A stretch of DNA of 64,000 nucleotides from Mantis religiosa. Lineage: Eukaryota > Arthropoda > Insecta > Mantodea > Mantidae. The notes beneath the pieces were generated by a model, which was not told the origin of the DNA, made no database searches, and worked only from the letters and a program-made list of their open reading frames with translations. Location of the stretch: the NCBI GenBank assembly GCA_030765055.1, contig CM060955.1, positions 153,840,006 to 153,904,005 on the forward strand. Direction: 5' to 3'. Shown piece after piece: positions 1 to 11,605 of the stretch; within the stretch, counting starts at the first letter, position 1; every line of letters starts with the position of its first letter. The translations under genes were made by a program, and so were the position numbers.

Positions 1-1051
1 CATGTCACTCTTAAGATATTTAACTAATTATAAACGTTGTAAATCTCCCATTTGTGTGTTTGATGTACGCTAACATATGTTAACTAATGACGTCATGGAA
101 ATAATTTCTGAAAAAAATGTACCATGTACAATAACAGAAGCAAATATGAATTATGACATAGTATAACAAGGCCCTGCATTGTTGTTAATGATAACAATGG
201 TGATGTAATAAAGTCTACACAAACAACTATGAGAAAATGGCACATAAGAACAGATATTAAGTAAAAGCCTTTCTACGCTTTGGTAGAAAAAAGAATCGCT
301 GCATTTTATCCATTATTAGAGTCAAATGATTTCAAATATCACGTATAACACGTTTTTAATGTCTCCATAAATGCACTCGCACAACATTTTAACTGTACAA
401 ATATGTGTTTACCTTTTAAACTAATGTTATATTGGACGAAGTAGAAAAATGAATCGCTTAGAAAAGCCGATATGCAATAAGAAATATCATGTTAAGTACG
501 GCAGCTGCAATCCCTTCAGTTGTAGGAATATGTACATATCTTTTAGCAGCTCCAACTTCTTTACAACATTTTACCTCTACTTAACAATCTTCCCTGACAG
601 TAGAATGAATACAAATTCTGAATCCCGCGCCTTACCTTATTCCGCTTCGTGCGCTGATGTAGTCGTTTTTATTTTGGAGCGTATCGATGTAAGAAAGTTT
701 GCACTTTCTTATTCTACGAATTTCTGGAGTAATTCCAATGCACATTCGTTATACATCCATCTTACACGAACTTACAAAATAACAGAATGCTAGAAATGGA
801 GCAATTACATACTTCCTTTGTGGAAAAGAAGTTTGATTTGACACTTAGACTGAAGAAATACGAAGGTTGCACCAACACAAAGCTACACTACTGTACCCCA
901 GAGAGCATTTATGAAAAATTAATCGGAGTCGACTGCCAATAGCAATCATCCGCGCTTTCCTTAAGTAAACATTTAATATTTGAGTAGAATGCAATTTCTC
1001 CCCTAACTAATGTATGTAATGCTCTATACTAAAAGAAAACGCCAAGAAGAA

Positions 1052-1206
1052 AACCGATACAAACGTGCTGTTCATATGTTCCGCGTATTTCCTGAGTAAC
1101 TGTGACTACAGCGACACACAATGGAAGTCTCGTGTAATCTGTAGTACACCTAGGAAGTCATAGATGGCGCGCATGTTGTAGTTGCTATGTATATATCAAT
1201 ATGTCT
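1052..1206 (-). repeat. Core block 1 of the 16-copy array
   Basis: Contains the diagnostic CTGTGACTACAGCGACACAC segment near 1100. Like all copies it lies in one orientation. On the minus strand it reads ...VAVVTVTQE... The ATG seen in some copies is lost here. Confidence 0.75.
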
Positions 1207-2284
1207 TACTTACTAATACTAATTTCAATAAAACTTCAGAAGATGTCTTCCTTTTATCGATTACACTATCTTGCAAATGTGAATGACAGTAAATTACAGC
1301 AATATCTTATACAATAATAAATGTGTACCAACAAGAAGCGTTGTGTTTTTGAATTAAAGTTTCCGAAGTTCTGTATAAGCTTCAAAAATTCAACCAATAA
1401 GTTTTATATTTCTTTCCTATTGATTTACGAACATGCTGTGGCAATCTGTAAATAAGGCGTAGGTACCTTGTTCTGATAACAGAGATATTAAAACTTTTTA
1501 CGTTTCGAGACAGAAGTGCTGTATTGACGTTTTTGGCTGTAGGCATTAGTGACATTACAGTCATCCTAGTTTTTCCTTTATTAAATTTACAATTCAAAAC
1601 ATCTTGTTCAATGTGTATGTATGTAGTACTGAACAATTACGTGAATCTTCGGAAATTCCTGTTCATTGACAACTTTGTAACATTTAATTTAATCACTGCT
1701 GAAGCAGCAATACCTGCCTTTTAAGACTGTGTTGTGCTTCAGTATTCTCAACTCTGTTTAGAAATTTCATTGCACTTTTTGATAAGGTGCTTCAAAACGC
1801 CATAGAATTTTTAAGTTTAGATGCCATAAAAGAATCCCAAATAACAGACACTTAAACAAAAGCTAGTCTTCATTTAAACAAACATTGCACATAGCAGACG
1901 CTTACATAAGATGCTTACTTTCAACAGCGTCTCTAAAGAAATAATAAAGAAGAAACGACCTTGAGCAATAGACAAATACTTCAATGCTGGCCGCTACCTG
2001 TAACCTGGAAATTTTGTTTATCTTGTGTGACCAATATACATAAAAAATCATGACCACCTCCAACTTAATATAGATATTGATAAATTCAAGCTAATAAGAA
2101 GGAATATCCAAGAATTCTTTCACACCACGAAAATAAAAATGTATTTGACAAACTGTTTATTATAACAAGATCTACATTTTCTATTATCTGTTGCACTTTA
2201 TTAGTTATATAAATGACAAGACAGATTAATGAGCGATTCAGTGGTCACGCAGGAAACATATGAGTCAGTTGGAGAATTTAATGT

Positions 2285-2430
2285 TATTTCGGCATGTTGG
2301 CCATAGAAACTCAGTGGTTTAGAGTAACAGAACGGAGAGTGGCAGAACTGTGTTTCAAGTCTAGGCTATAGCACTGGACATTTTCCGTCTGGCTCTACTC
2401 ATTCAAAGCTGCAGCTTTGTTGTATACAAA
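2285..2430 (+). repeat. tRNA-like SINE, degraded copy
   Basis: Matches the tRNA-like units at 34371 and 34873 (shared GGCATGTTGGCCATAG, a D-arm-like CTCAGTGGTTTAGAG and a following pyrimidine-rich stretch). The T-arm region is mutated. It lies at the equivalent place in block A, so the insertion predates the duplication. Confidence 0.5.
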
Positions 2431-3343
2431 AAACAATAGAGATCACCAAGAAATATTGTGCTTTTTGAAAAACGCAGTCCGCGAAATCCTTTATAAGATC
2501 CAAGAATTCTGAGTTTGATGTGTGTCCATGCAAATCTGGTTCTTCATCTCAAATTATTTGTGTATAACTATAGCTACCATCTCGTTAACCTAAAAATTAA
2601 TTTAGTATTCTAAATTGTATGATTATTATTTAAAAGATACATATAAGACTTCTTGGTGCAACAATTACTAATGTAGTAACTATTCGGATTCTTTCTTATT
2701 AATATAAGGAACAATTAACACATCTCTCTAAAACTACAATATGGGACAGCCCTTTGTACAGTAGTAAGGAAGTTAATGAGACCTTAAAATTATCTTATCG
2801 ATCTTTCTCTCTCTTCTTACATATTTCTAGATACACATATATCTTGGAGATCCACCAATTTACTGTAATTAAGTTAAGTAGTAAGGCAAGCACAAAACTT
2901 TATGGTTTATATATTTACGTCCTGCAACAGCAAGCCATACCTGACGATGACAGGAGTGAAATAATTCTCAAGTAAGCCGAGATAATGTGAATCTAATGTC
3001 TTTCAGAAGAGATATTAAAATCTGTCATGGAAGACTTAAAATATCCATTCTCTTGGCAATTGACAAATTCTTCGCTCAGTCCACTTAGGGTGAGTTTGCT
3101 TTGATTTGAGAGCCACGACCTATACCTATATGGATCTGCTCTTACACATTCAACATTTTCGAAGAGGTTTCTAATTAAGGGACATTGTCTTATTTCGATT
3201 TATTTTTAGCTCTAGGTGATACCTAAACAGATACATATTTATACTGCAACCATGACATTTAATTTTTTAGTGGAGTGCAATTTCTTCTCTACCTACTATG
3301 TATATACTACTTAACACTAAAAGGAAAGCACCACAAAGAAAAC

Positions 3344-3490
3344 CGGTACAAACCTGAAGTTCAAGTGGCCCGCATGTTTCCTGAATAGCTGTGACTACAG
3401 CGACACACAGTGGAAGACTCTTGCAACACAAAGTACACGAAGTACGGTATAGATGTCGCGCAAGTTGTAATTGATATATGTTTACCGATG
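3344..3490 (-). repeat. Core block 2 of the array
   Basis: Contains AGCTGTGACTACAGCGACAC near 3390, about 2.3 kb from copy 1 and in the same orientation. On the minus strand the donor-like CAG|GTTTGT is retained. Confidence 0.75.
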
Positions 3491-3683
3491 TGTCTTAGCT
3501 ATTAAGAATATTTTACAATTATTCAGAATAAAGAGAACTTCAAAGTTTTGTACATTTGTCATCAAATATCTCACACAAACAATAGTATAATCAAAATTGT
3601 TACAGCAACATTTTATAGAATCAAACATTTTAAACAATTTTGTATATAAAGTTTGTCTGTAGTGGTGTATCATCTTGAACGCT

Positions 3684-5081
3684 CCGTCGGGAGGTACGTT
3701 GTTTCTTACATCACCCTCCTGAGGATGCGGAGAGACACCCTACCATCCGACCTAGTGAAGTCCAAGGCGCACTCCAACGTCTCAAACAAAAGAAGGCGGC
3801 GGGGCCGGATGGGCTGACTCCCCTAATGCTCCGCCATCTTCCCTTCAATGCGGTTCTCTTCCTGACTAGGATTTTTAATATGTGCCTCGCCCTTGGGTAC
3901 TTTCCACGAGAGTGGAGAGAGGCCCGGGTTATTTGCATATTGAAACCTGGGAAGAATCCGGTTCACCCTTACAGCTACAGGTCCATTAGCCTCCTCTCCA
4001 CCCTTTCGAAAGTTCTCGAGAGGCTAATTCTTGCTCGCTTGTCCCCAATATTGGTAGACATTCAAGCCATTCCTGACCACCAATTTGGTTTTCGTCCTGG
4101 GCACTCGACAGTTCAGCAGTTGCTGCGTGTGGTGGAGACCGCCGCCCTGGGCGCCATGCGCCTTCACTGCCGCAGTGTCGTTGGATGTCGAGAAGGCCTT
4201 CTCTACGACATGGCATGCCGGACTCCTACACAAAATGATCCATCTGGGGCTCCCAACACAAGTGATCAACATTCTACACAGCTTCCTGCGACATCGCACA
4301 TTTAAAGTCTCAGTCGCGGAGAAAACATCAACACTAAGGCCAGTGAGAGACGGAGTCCCCGAAGGCTCTGTGCTATCCCCAAACCTCTTCAACATTTTTA
4401 TGGCAGATTTCCCCACAGAACCACGAGTCAAAATGGCACAATACGCTGACGACGTGCTTCTGTTCTGCAAGGACAAACACATTCTCAGAGCCTTCAACCC
4501 CATTCAAAGACATCTCCGCCTAACACAACAGTGGTGCCAGCGTAAATCCGGACAAAAGCCACGCCATAGTTTTAACAAAGCACCACACCCCCGCAGACTG
4601 CCCCAACTTCAGCTACCGATGTCGAAGGATAGAGTGGTCTAACTCTGTCCAGTACCTAGGAGTAAACTTGGATAGAGGTTTAACTTTTCGCCGGCACATC
4701 AGGGACCTTTCGGCGAAGGTACAGGGAGCAATTGCTTTCCCGTACCCAATGCTGGGGTCTACCTCGATGCCAGTCCGCATGAAGTTGTACCTCTTCCGAG
4801 CGCTGGTAATCCCGGTGATGCTATATGCCTGCGAGATCTGGGGCATGGCAGCAGACAGCTGTTTAGCATGGCGTCAACGTGCACAGAATAAAGGACTGCG
4901 GTCTATTTATTCTGTGGGACGTTATTTCCCTACCAGGTTGCTCCACGAAGCATCGGGTCTTCCATACGTGGAGGATGAAATTAGGCGCCGGGCTTCAAAA
5001 TTATACGCAAGTTTACCATCTCAAAGAAGCGCCCTTGTCAGATCATTGGGAAATTATGACCCCACTAGACGCCGATCTTGA
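3684..5081 (+). pseudogene. LINE reverse transcriptase, frameshifted 3' part
   Basis: This is the reverse transcriptase of a jockey-type LINE, which would copy element RNA at a nicked target. Visible in order: the AAGPDGLTP fingers motif (about 3795), FPREWREA and ILKPGKNP (about 3900-3960), SYRSISLLST, QFGFRPGHST (about 4080), then after a frameshift near 4165 SLDVEKAFSTTWH, GVPEGSVLSPNLFN, and the catalytic YADD motif near 4442. A second shift with a small deletion near 4550 leads into the thumb region (YLGVNLDRGLTF, about 4652) and the C-terminal LYACEIWG segment, ending at 5081. The endonuclease half is absent, as expected of 5' truncation. Two frameshifts make it non-functional. It is more diverged from the 45456 element than the 12283 copy is. 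Confidence 0.85.
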
Positions 5082-5396
5082 CTGCATCGGGTCCCCCGTA
5101 TGGTATGCGGGCACCCTAGATAACACAGGAGCTAAACCTATCAGCAGCTAAAGCTGAGCTCCTCATAAATCTTCCAAGCTGTTTGGCATCTAAATTTCTC
5201 CCCAACTAAAATACAAAATATTTAAAACAAAAAAAACTTGGGTGCTAAGTACTGCATCCTCTCCTTCAACCCGAAGGTACTTTGGTAACCTCAAAATTAA
5301 CTCCCAATCAAAAACCTACATCACCATCCTACATCTTTCAATAATAATCCTACCTGCGGTAAAACCCTTAATGGCTGGGCACGCAGCAACAACCTT

Positions 5397-5414
5397 CTGG
5401 CTGTATACAGCCAG
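5397..5414 (+). other. 3' UTR palindromic stem-loop of LINE
   Basis: Perfect 7 bp stem CTGGCTG/CAGCCAG with a four-base TATA loop, ending 17 bp before the LINE terminus. It has the same stem length and loop size as the terminal stem-loops of the two other LINEs in the window (12918 and 50629), though the spacing to the end differs. Confidence 0.5.
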
Positions 5415-5454
5415 CCAGCACGAGCGAGCGAGTGTATTATCTTAGAAGATGCTG

Positions 5455-6570
5455 ATATTTTCCATTTCGTTGTATGCTATTCCCTTTACCACTAGCAAAA
5501 GTTAAAGACATATGAACGCTGGCCAATGCTCAAGCGGAGCGCTGTTGCCAAGCGTGGTTGATGTACCTGCAGAAGTTCTGTACGTAGCACGTGTTACACG
5601 CTAGAAAATGTTCTACCTATTCTTCCCGTAATTAAACATGACATTAAATATTTCGAAAACATTAAGAACTTACCTTGACACACGTCACAGCAGTGGAGCA
5701 GCAAACACGGTTTCAAAAACGGTAACTCGCTTTCCGACTTCATGGATCTTTCCCGGAAATTGAAATACAGTTACGGTCCCTTTTTCTAAGGATGAAGTTG
5801 CTTCACTACAAAGGAAGGATGATGCTAAGGAGACAGACGGTGGCTGACCCAAGGAGCCATGACAGTACAGAGGGCAGGGTCCATACAGTTCACTTGGATA
5901 GAGAGCTCATCCGAGAGCTGTCAACGAACTCGCTCCCCTACAGCCCAGCAGCTAAGACTTAAAGTTCCCTGGCCGGAGGTCCCGAAATGTTCCAAGCAGA
6001 ATAGCGGAGACTGGCACCAGACCTACCGGAGGAGGAAGTAGTCTTCCTTAGAGCATACTCTCGCGAACGCATATTGTCGCCTCCCGTAGGAGAGAGGATC
6101 CGTCCCCTTCAGCTGCAATGGTGCGGACGCTGCTGAACTCTGAGGTACCTCTGATGTTACTAGACCAACCTCGAGCCGAACATTCAAGCCCCTCCCTGAT
6201 AGGGAGTTGTTCGGATTGTGTTGGGCTGGATGGGACAGTGGTTCCCGATGCCCGTGAGAGATCGGGTTCGCCTTCGGACGGTGTTGAAGGAAGCCATATA
6301 TTCTCGCGTACTAGTCAGCATAGCTATTAGAAGGTCTGCTAGAACACCAGGCGGCTACACCGAGTTTATATCGGTAGCCTTCCCATTTTGGATTAGGCGC
6401 GCGTAGGTGGCGTATCCACTTCCATCCCGTCTTGAGTCCATAGGACCAGATAGAGGGGGGTCTTTCCCTATGGAAAACCCCACGTAGACGTCGGGCCCCC
6501 TTTCGTGAAAGCTCGGTAACTCCCTGGTGGTCAGAGGGGGGCCTCAGTTTTCACTCTGTGTGGATTTCCC
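5455..6570. repeat. GC-richer cassette, block B copy 1
   Basis: Four paralogs exist (also about 18955, 37160 and 54125). It begins with a stretch around TTTCGTTGTATGCTATTCCC and continues into a GC-rich segment with ACCTACCGGAGGAGGAAGTA near 6020. Compared with the other copies it has lost about 120 bp near 5818. Short frames on both strands are not maintained between copies. I do not recognise the cassette as any known family. Confidence 0.6.
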
Positions 6571-6571
6571 T

Positions 6572-6964
6572 TGTATAAACACATTGTTGAGGTGAGGCGG
6601 AGCGAGGGACGAGCTCAAAGAGACGTGCAGTGCATTGCGAAGGGAAAGGATTGTCGAAACGGTGGGGTGAAGGAGACGGATTTCTGGATAGTTCTTCTTT
6701 CTTCTAGCGCCGTCTTGATTGAGAACTTGCCGTATAATGAGACATCTATAAAAAGAAGACGCCGCCCGCCACTGGGAACAGTCGCTAATTGGACACGTGT
6801 GCGTGAATAGCTGAAAAATGAACTCTTTTGTGGTCGATGATCTTAAAATTTGTATTGTGTATGTGACGTAATTCTGGTGTACCAAGTGTATTCCTCCGGA
6901 AATTAAAAGCAAATTTTACTCTTTCTAACCAGGACTTTTAATTTCAGCAACCTAAAAGTCAGAA
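6572..6964 (+). mobile_element. Solo-type LTR (alpha) followed by PBS-like site
   Basis: Belongs to the same LTR family as 22194 and 55477: a TTGTTGAGGTGAGGCGG start, a TATA box at about 6747, an A-rich polyadenylation region near 6900 and an end of the AAAGTCA type. A primer-binding-site-like GATGTCAGGAGTGGGAC follows at once (6967-6983). No internal coding region follows. Confidence 0.6.
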
Positions 6965-6979
6965 TTGATGTCAGGAGTG

Positions 6980-7082
6980 GGACCAAAGGCCAGGTTTTAT
7001 CTCCGCACTGCACTGCCCGTCTCTTTGAACTCGTCCCTTGTGCCGCCTCACCTCAACAATCCTGCCATGCTTCGTCGGGACA
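6980..7082 (-). repeat. Inverted LTR 5' arm (alpha)
   Basis: Reverse complement of the LTR start lying just upstream: TGCCGCCTCACCTCAACAAT ends at 7060 and mirrors ATTGTTGAGGTGAGGCGG at 6583. The inner part of the arm seen in the two sister copies is deleted here. Confidence 0.65.
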
Positions 7083-7591
7083 TCCGCTAACACTTCTACC
7101 CCAAAATGGACCACCAGATAAGAGATGATATGAAATGATAATGGAGATGAAATGGAAGTATAGGAAATTCGGGGGATGTAATTAAGGTACACAACAATCA
7201 CCTAGCGATCCAGGAGAAAACCCGAAAAAAACCATGGGTCAAGTCGGTCGGCCACGACAATCGATGTTACATTTGCCCTATGTTCTGGTATGGAGAGCTT
7301 TCGTAAAAATTCTCAATATTCAATATAATCTTTCTGCCCTAAGAATGAATAATTATTAACAATATTTTATAAAGCCTTTCAACAATTGCGTTTTGTTTTG
7401 GTTTAAATCCTATCATTAACATATAACGTATCAAAATTAAGATAGACCGACAAGAGAAATTATATCTTCAAACTAGTCTCCTAAAACATCTATAAGATCC
7501 ACAATTTCAACTGTTTTTATGAATTCAATCAGGTTTCATCTCTGTTATTTACTTCTAATAAATGTAGCAAGTTATGTACTACACAGTTATT

Positions 7592-7805
7592 TAGTAAGCA
7601 TCTCCTGTGAGTCTGCCTTACGTTCAAGAGGTCGAGAGTTCGAATCTCGGTCAGGGTGAATTACCTGGATAAGGTTTCTTCCGGGGTTTTCCCTTATCCT
7701 GAAAGACGAATGTCAGGTAACTCTAAACTCCCTGGACCCTTGGCTCATTTGAGCATCTTTTCACCCATTCCATTCATTGTTCGAAATGACTTAACGTCAG
7801 TTACA
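7592..7805 (+). repeat. tRNA-derived SINE
   Basis: Carries a pol III B-box-like GAGTTCGAATCTC near 7636, then CAGGGTGAATTACCTGGATA, CCCTTATCCTGAAAGACGAA and an end rich in TTTCACCCATTCCATTCATT. This family recurs on both strands across the window. Confidence 0.7.
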
Positions 7806-8239
7806 AACAACTGAAATAACCTTGGTGACATTGGTATTTCCAACTAAGATGCTCAAATGTACATTACATTTGGCACTAGACATTCCTCACATCAGAGACA
7901 TCCTGTTTTTTATTTAGATTTATAATTCCAAACGTGTTTGCATTCGTACGCATTACTGAACATTTCCATGATTTTTCGGAAATTCCAGTTGATTAACATA
8001 TTTTTAATATTTTATTAAATCAGCTCTGTAGCAGCAATACCTGTCTTTTAAGATTGTATTATACTTCAGGTTTCTCAGCTCTCTTTGGAAATTTGCATAT
8101 GCTTTCTCATAAGGTATCAAAAAGGAGTTAGAATGTTCAAGTTTGGGTTCCATTTCGGATATTGAGTTTATTGTTCAAATACTGTAACGTCTAGAACGTT
8201 AACGTACCGTGGCTAGATGAGCGAATGCATTTCGTAGAG

Positions 8240-8545
8240 GAAGGGAAGACGTGGAGCTGACAGACCGCAATCAGCAACTGATGATGTGCATGTGAATGCT
8301 GTTAGACCACAGCTGGGAGAACATCGTTGTTGGACAATTATGAGCCCATGTGATTTCGATGTTTTTGCGAAAATGAAATTTCCGCTTAGAGGAGCTCGCT
8401 TTAGGTCCAGATAGACAATTATGCCAGCAGTAGAGCAGTCTGTTTGATATTAGGACAACAATACGATGTGGATAGCATCCGTCGCTGATATGTGTAGGCG
8501 AGTTCTTCATGTTGGAGCAACTTGCCTCTAAGCACTGCATTATTG
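8240..8545 (+). pseudogene. mariner transposase C-terminal fragment
   Basis: The plus strand reads a decayed mariner C-terminus. A DMSPCDFDLFAKMK-like segment containing the third catalytic D of the DD34D triad is best seen in the sister copies at 22965 and 57255 (here near 8340). It is followed by PLRGARFR, then stops, then WRRVLHVGAN. The segment that should precede SPCD is shortened. Five copies exist in the window. Confidence 0.6.
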
Positions 8546-8701
8546 TAATTACTCCGAAAATGTTTTGTTTGTTGTTCAATCAATAGCACATTTTATTGCA
8601 TGTTTTTAACATTTTACAACATAAATGCATGCTTATTTTAGACTTCTTTGTTGTATAAAATCCAATTTCTAATTATAAGTTACCACCTTAAACTAATATT
8701 T

Positions 8702-8790
8702 AAGTCGAGCACCTCTCAGCTCCATGGACTCTGGACACATTTGAACATCATTTCACCCATATCACTTAACAATAGAGGACGAAAAATTAC
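8702..8790 (+). repeat. SINE 3' part
   Basis: The GCTCCATGGACTCTGGACAC and CATTTCACCCATATCACTTA stretches match the 3' half of the SINE family. The tRNA-like head is missing. Confidence 0.5.
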
Positions 8791-8939
8791 AACAACAAAA
8801 ATAAACTAATTTTTAGAAAATATGTAAAACCTAATAAAAAATGAAAGTATAGCGCACAAAAAATGCATCTCAGATGAAAGGAATTTGACGAACACCTAGT
8901 TTTTATTTAAATAAAAATGTACAGGCCAACTTTCTAGTT

Positions 8940-9120
8940 CTAATATCGGACAGGGTGAGTTACTTGGTTAAGGTTTATTCCAGGGTTATCCCTTATCGTT
9001 CAAGACGAATATCGGGTAGCTCATAGCTTCAGGGACCGTGGACTCTTTTGAGCATCATTTTATCCAATTCATTCACCATCCGATATGACCTAACGTTGGA
9101 GGAATTATAATACAAAAAAG
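8940..9120 (+). repeat. SINE without its 5' head
   Basis: Starts at CAGGGTGAGTTACTTGGTTA and runs through CCCTTATCGTTCAAGACGAA to TATGACCTAACGTTGGAGGA, followed by an A-rich tail of about 20 bp at 9113-9132. Confidence 0.6.
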
Positions 9121-9207
9121 GAAAAAAAAAAGGCACACGCGGTCTGCTTTCAAGAGCGTCTAGAAACAAATAAAGAAGACAGAGAGCTAGACCTTGGGCA
9201 TTTCAAA

Positions 9208-9340
9208 TGTCCCGCGTGTTTCCTGGGCAGCCGTGACTGCAGCCACACAGAGTGGAATTCGCATGCCACGCGAAGTACACGTAGGATGTGATAGATGACG
9301 CGCAAGTTGTAATTGCTATGTACATATCAATATGTCATAA
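9208..9340 (-). repeat. Core block 3 of the array
   Basis: Variant subtype with GGGCAGCCGTGACTGCAG, shared with the copy at 58230. The donor-like side differs from the common subtype. Confidence 0.7.
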
Positions 9341-10362
9341 ATATTCGAATATTTTGAAAACATTAGAATATTGGCGATTTTTTCTTGGTTCAAACCATGT
9401 ACTAAATGTGAATGTTAGTTACTTGTAGTTATATTACGTATAAAAGTCAAATTATACCGACAAGAAGTATTGCATTTTTGAACAAAAGTCTCCTACGACT
9501 TATATAAGGTCCATAATTCCAACAATTTTTACATTATTTGTTCCCCTTTCGATTCATGAGGGACGTCCCGCTTTTTATTTGAAACATGTATGGATGGGTA
9601 CGCATTACTTAACTTTCACATGAATTATCGGAAACTCCTGTTGATTAACATATTTGTAACATTACATTAAATCAGCACTGTGGCAGCATTTCCTGTCTTT
9701 TAAGATTGTATTATACTTTAGTTTTGTCAGCTCGGTTTGTAAATTTGATTGTGCTTTATAGTAAGGCACTGAAAACGTTTAGTTTGGTTCCTATTTCGGA
9801 TATTGAGTTTATTGTTCAAATTCTATAACATCTGGTATTCTCCACAATATTCGCAGTTTAACAAACTGAATGGTTCTAATGAAGGAAAATCGTCGACATG
9901 TGCGTGTTTAAGTTTCTCGTTAAATAACAAACTCTACATACAGAATTTCGTCACATGTTTCTACAATAAAAAAATAATTTTAGTAATTATTATATTCACG
10001 GAACAAATACAGTTAACAGTCAGGTTGTCGTAAATGGCAATGAAGCAAGTATTATTTATATGTTTCTAAGTTTTATTTTATATTTAAGTTAAATCGGAAA
10101 TTTTAATGAACTGTTGCTCTTCTGAGGTAAGAAGTACAGTTCTCGGAGAACTATAACTAGACCGCATTCAGCGCCACCTATCGCCATTCGAACAGCCATC
10201 TCATATATTATGAATAAACAAATAAATGAAACAATGCATTATTAATTCTGTATACTCCAAGATTTTACAACCTTGCCGTACATTTATTTGTCTTTACCTT
10301 GTTGCTACATTGGCTTACGTGACACTCACGTCTTCTGCTCTGCCAGGTAGCTCTTAACCTCC

Positions 10363-10935
10363 ATGCCTCCTTGTTACTTAATTTGCCCCTTTCCTCCCCC
10401 ATCCTTCTTTCTCATATTCTTGCCCATTTTTACATTCTCTAAGAACTCGCCACTTCTTATCTTCTTTTCCTCCATTCCTGTTAACACTTGTATAACTATT
10501 ATCCTCTTCTCTATTCTCTCCCATTTCTTCTCCCAAAACTTGTTTCTCAATATTGCAAGATACTCGCATTCTGTTACATAGTGTTCTATACTCCCTCTTC
10601 CCCCACACAGTTCACAAATTTCCTTTTCCCTATCTCTTATCCCTCTTAGGAATATTGTTCCTGTTCTAATCCAAGCTAGCCCTTCTCCCTAGTCTATTGC
10701 AGTAATCTACGAATGCTTCTCGTTCCCAATTTCTTTTTATTTATTTGTAAAATTTTAATTATTTCATATTTTCGAAACTTCCGCATATTACCTGCATTTA
10801 TATATGTTCTATTCTGCATTTTACCAATTTACCCACATCGCTTGTATTTCTTTCCTCTAATCTCCATATATCTCTCATTTCTACCTTTTCCTTTTCTATC
10901 GCTGTCCAGCAACTATTAGCGTTTTCTTATTTTCT
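10363..10935 (-). pseudogene. LINE ORF2 C-terminal zinc-binding fragment
   Basis: The minus strand encodes the end of a LINE polyprotein with several stops and shifts. A zinc-binding motif of the form C-x2-C-x7-H-x4-C (CELCGGRGSIEHYVTEC) is centred near 10600. Upstream are WEREAFVDYCNRL and SDVGKLVKCRIEHI. Such motifs close the RT protein of many non-LTR elements. It is the paralog of 59238-59800, which keeps a longer open frame. Confidence 0.6.
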
Positions 10936-11112
10936 CTGCAACAACAAGATATATAAAAGTATTGTCCTTTTTATTATTATAGTGTTCTATACTAAGAGGA
11001 ACAGTTATCTATTAAATATTAGGATGATATAAATGTAAATAAAAATAATATTAACTAAAGATATTACTTTAACTATTAATTAACTGCTGAAAAGATTAAC
11101 TGTCAAAGTAAT

Positions 11113-11160
11113 CTCTTTGTGTACACTAGCCGCGCTGTCGTATATAACGGGTTCGCGACA
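11113..11160 (-). mobile_element. LTR fragment, outer end
   Basis: Matches the terminal part (41162-41209) of the solo LTR at 40784, including the end GGGTTCGCGACA followed by GTAC. The rest of the LTR is missing, so block D copy 1 begins inside it. Confidence 0.7.
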
Positions 11161-11456
11161 GTACATAAAGCAGCTCAAGTCCGTTCTTATTCAACAGGTA
11201 ATAGTAATCTATGCTTTTGTTTCAAAGGATTACTCTGCAGGATATCCCTGTGTGTTATCCTTGAAGATGCTGAACATTGGTATTCGCCAGACTTTTCAGT
11301 TTTGGATTGCAGATAACTTTCCTAAGATTCAGATGATCGCAAAACTTATATTTCCAGTAAAATGTTGATTTTTAATTTTTGGGCAGACTTCATTTTCTCC
11401 TCTACCTACTATGTATGTAATACTTAACACTAAAAGAAAAAGCCACTAAGAAAACC

Positions 11457-11605
11457 TGTACAAACCTGCAGTTCAAATTCCCTGCGTGTTTCTGAGTAGC
11501 TGTGACTACAGCGACACATAATGGAAGTATCATACAACGTGAAGTACACGGAGAATGTTATAGATGTCGCGCAAGTAGGAATTGCTATCTATATATTAAT
11601 ATGTA
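11457..11605 (-). repeat. Core block 4 of the array
   Basis: Contains GTAGCTGTGACTACAGCGAC. One C is missing from TTTCCTGAG, which breaks the minus-strand frame; the copy at 41542 shares this loss. Confidence 0.75.

Larger units (their letters stand above)
1..3664. repeat. Block A, copy 1 (segmental duplication)
   Basis: Aligns by eye with 32092-37160 from its first bases. It is AT-rich and no frame is conserved. Relative to the second copy it lacks about 900 bp near its right end: around 3510 it jumps to sequence matching 37010. It ends at a LINE insertion whose empty site exists at about 37160 and 54125. The left edge is cut by the window. A 114-codon frame at 449-793 is not preserved in the paralog, so I do not call it a gene. 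Confidence 0.8.
3679..5431 (+). mobile_element. 5'-truncated jockey-like LINE insertion
   Basis: Delimited by comparison with empty sites at about 37160 and 54125. The flanks are an imperfect 14 bp duplication: GTGTATCATCTTGA at 3665-3678 and GTGTATTATCTTAG at 5432-5445. The body is the 3' half of an RT ORF plus a 3' UTR of about 350 bp, with no poly(A). The last 35 bases hold a perfect 7 bp stem with a TATA loop (5397-5414). The GC content contrasts sharply with the AT-rich host block. Confidence 0.8.
7290..10990. repeat. Block C, copy 1
   Basis: Paralog of 56290-59930. Both carry in the same order a SINE, a mariner fragment, two more SINE parts, a core block and an antisense LINE C-terminal fragment. 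The main difference is at 9830-10120, which in the other copy is partly replaced by a TA palindrome. Confidence 0.75.
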
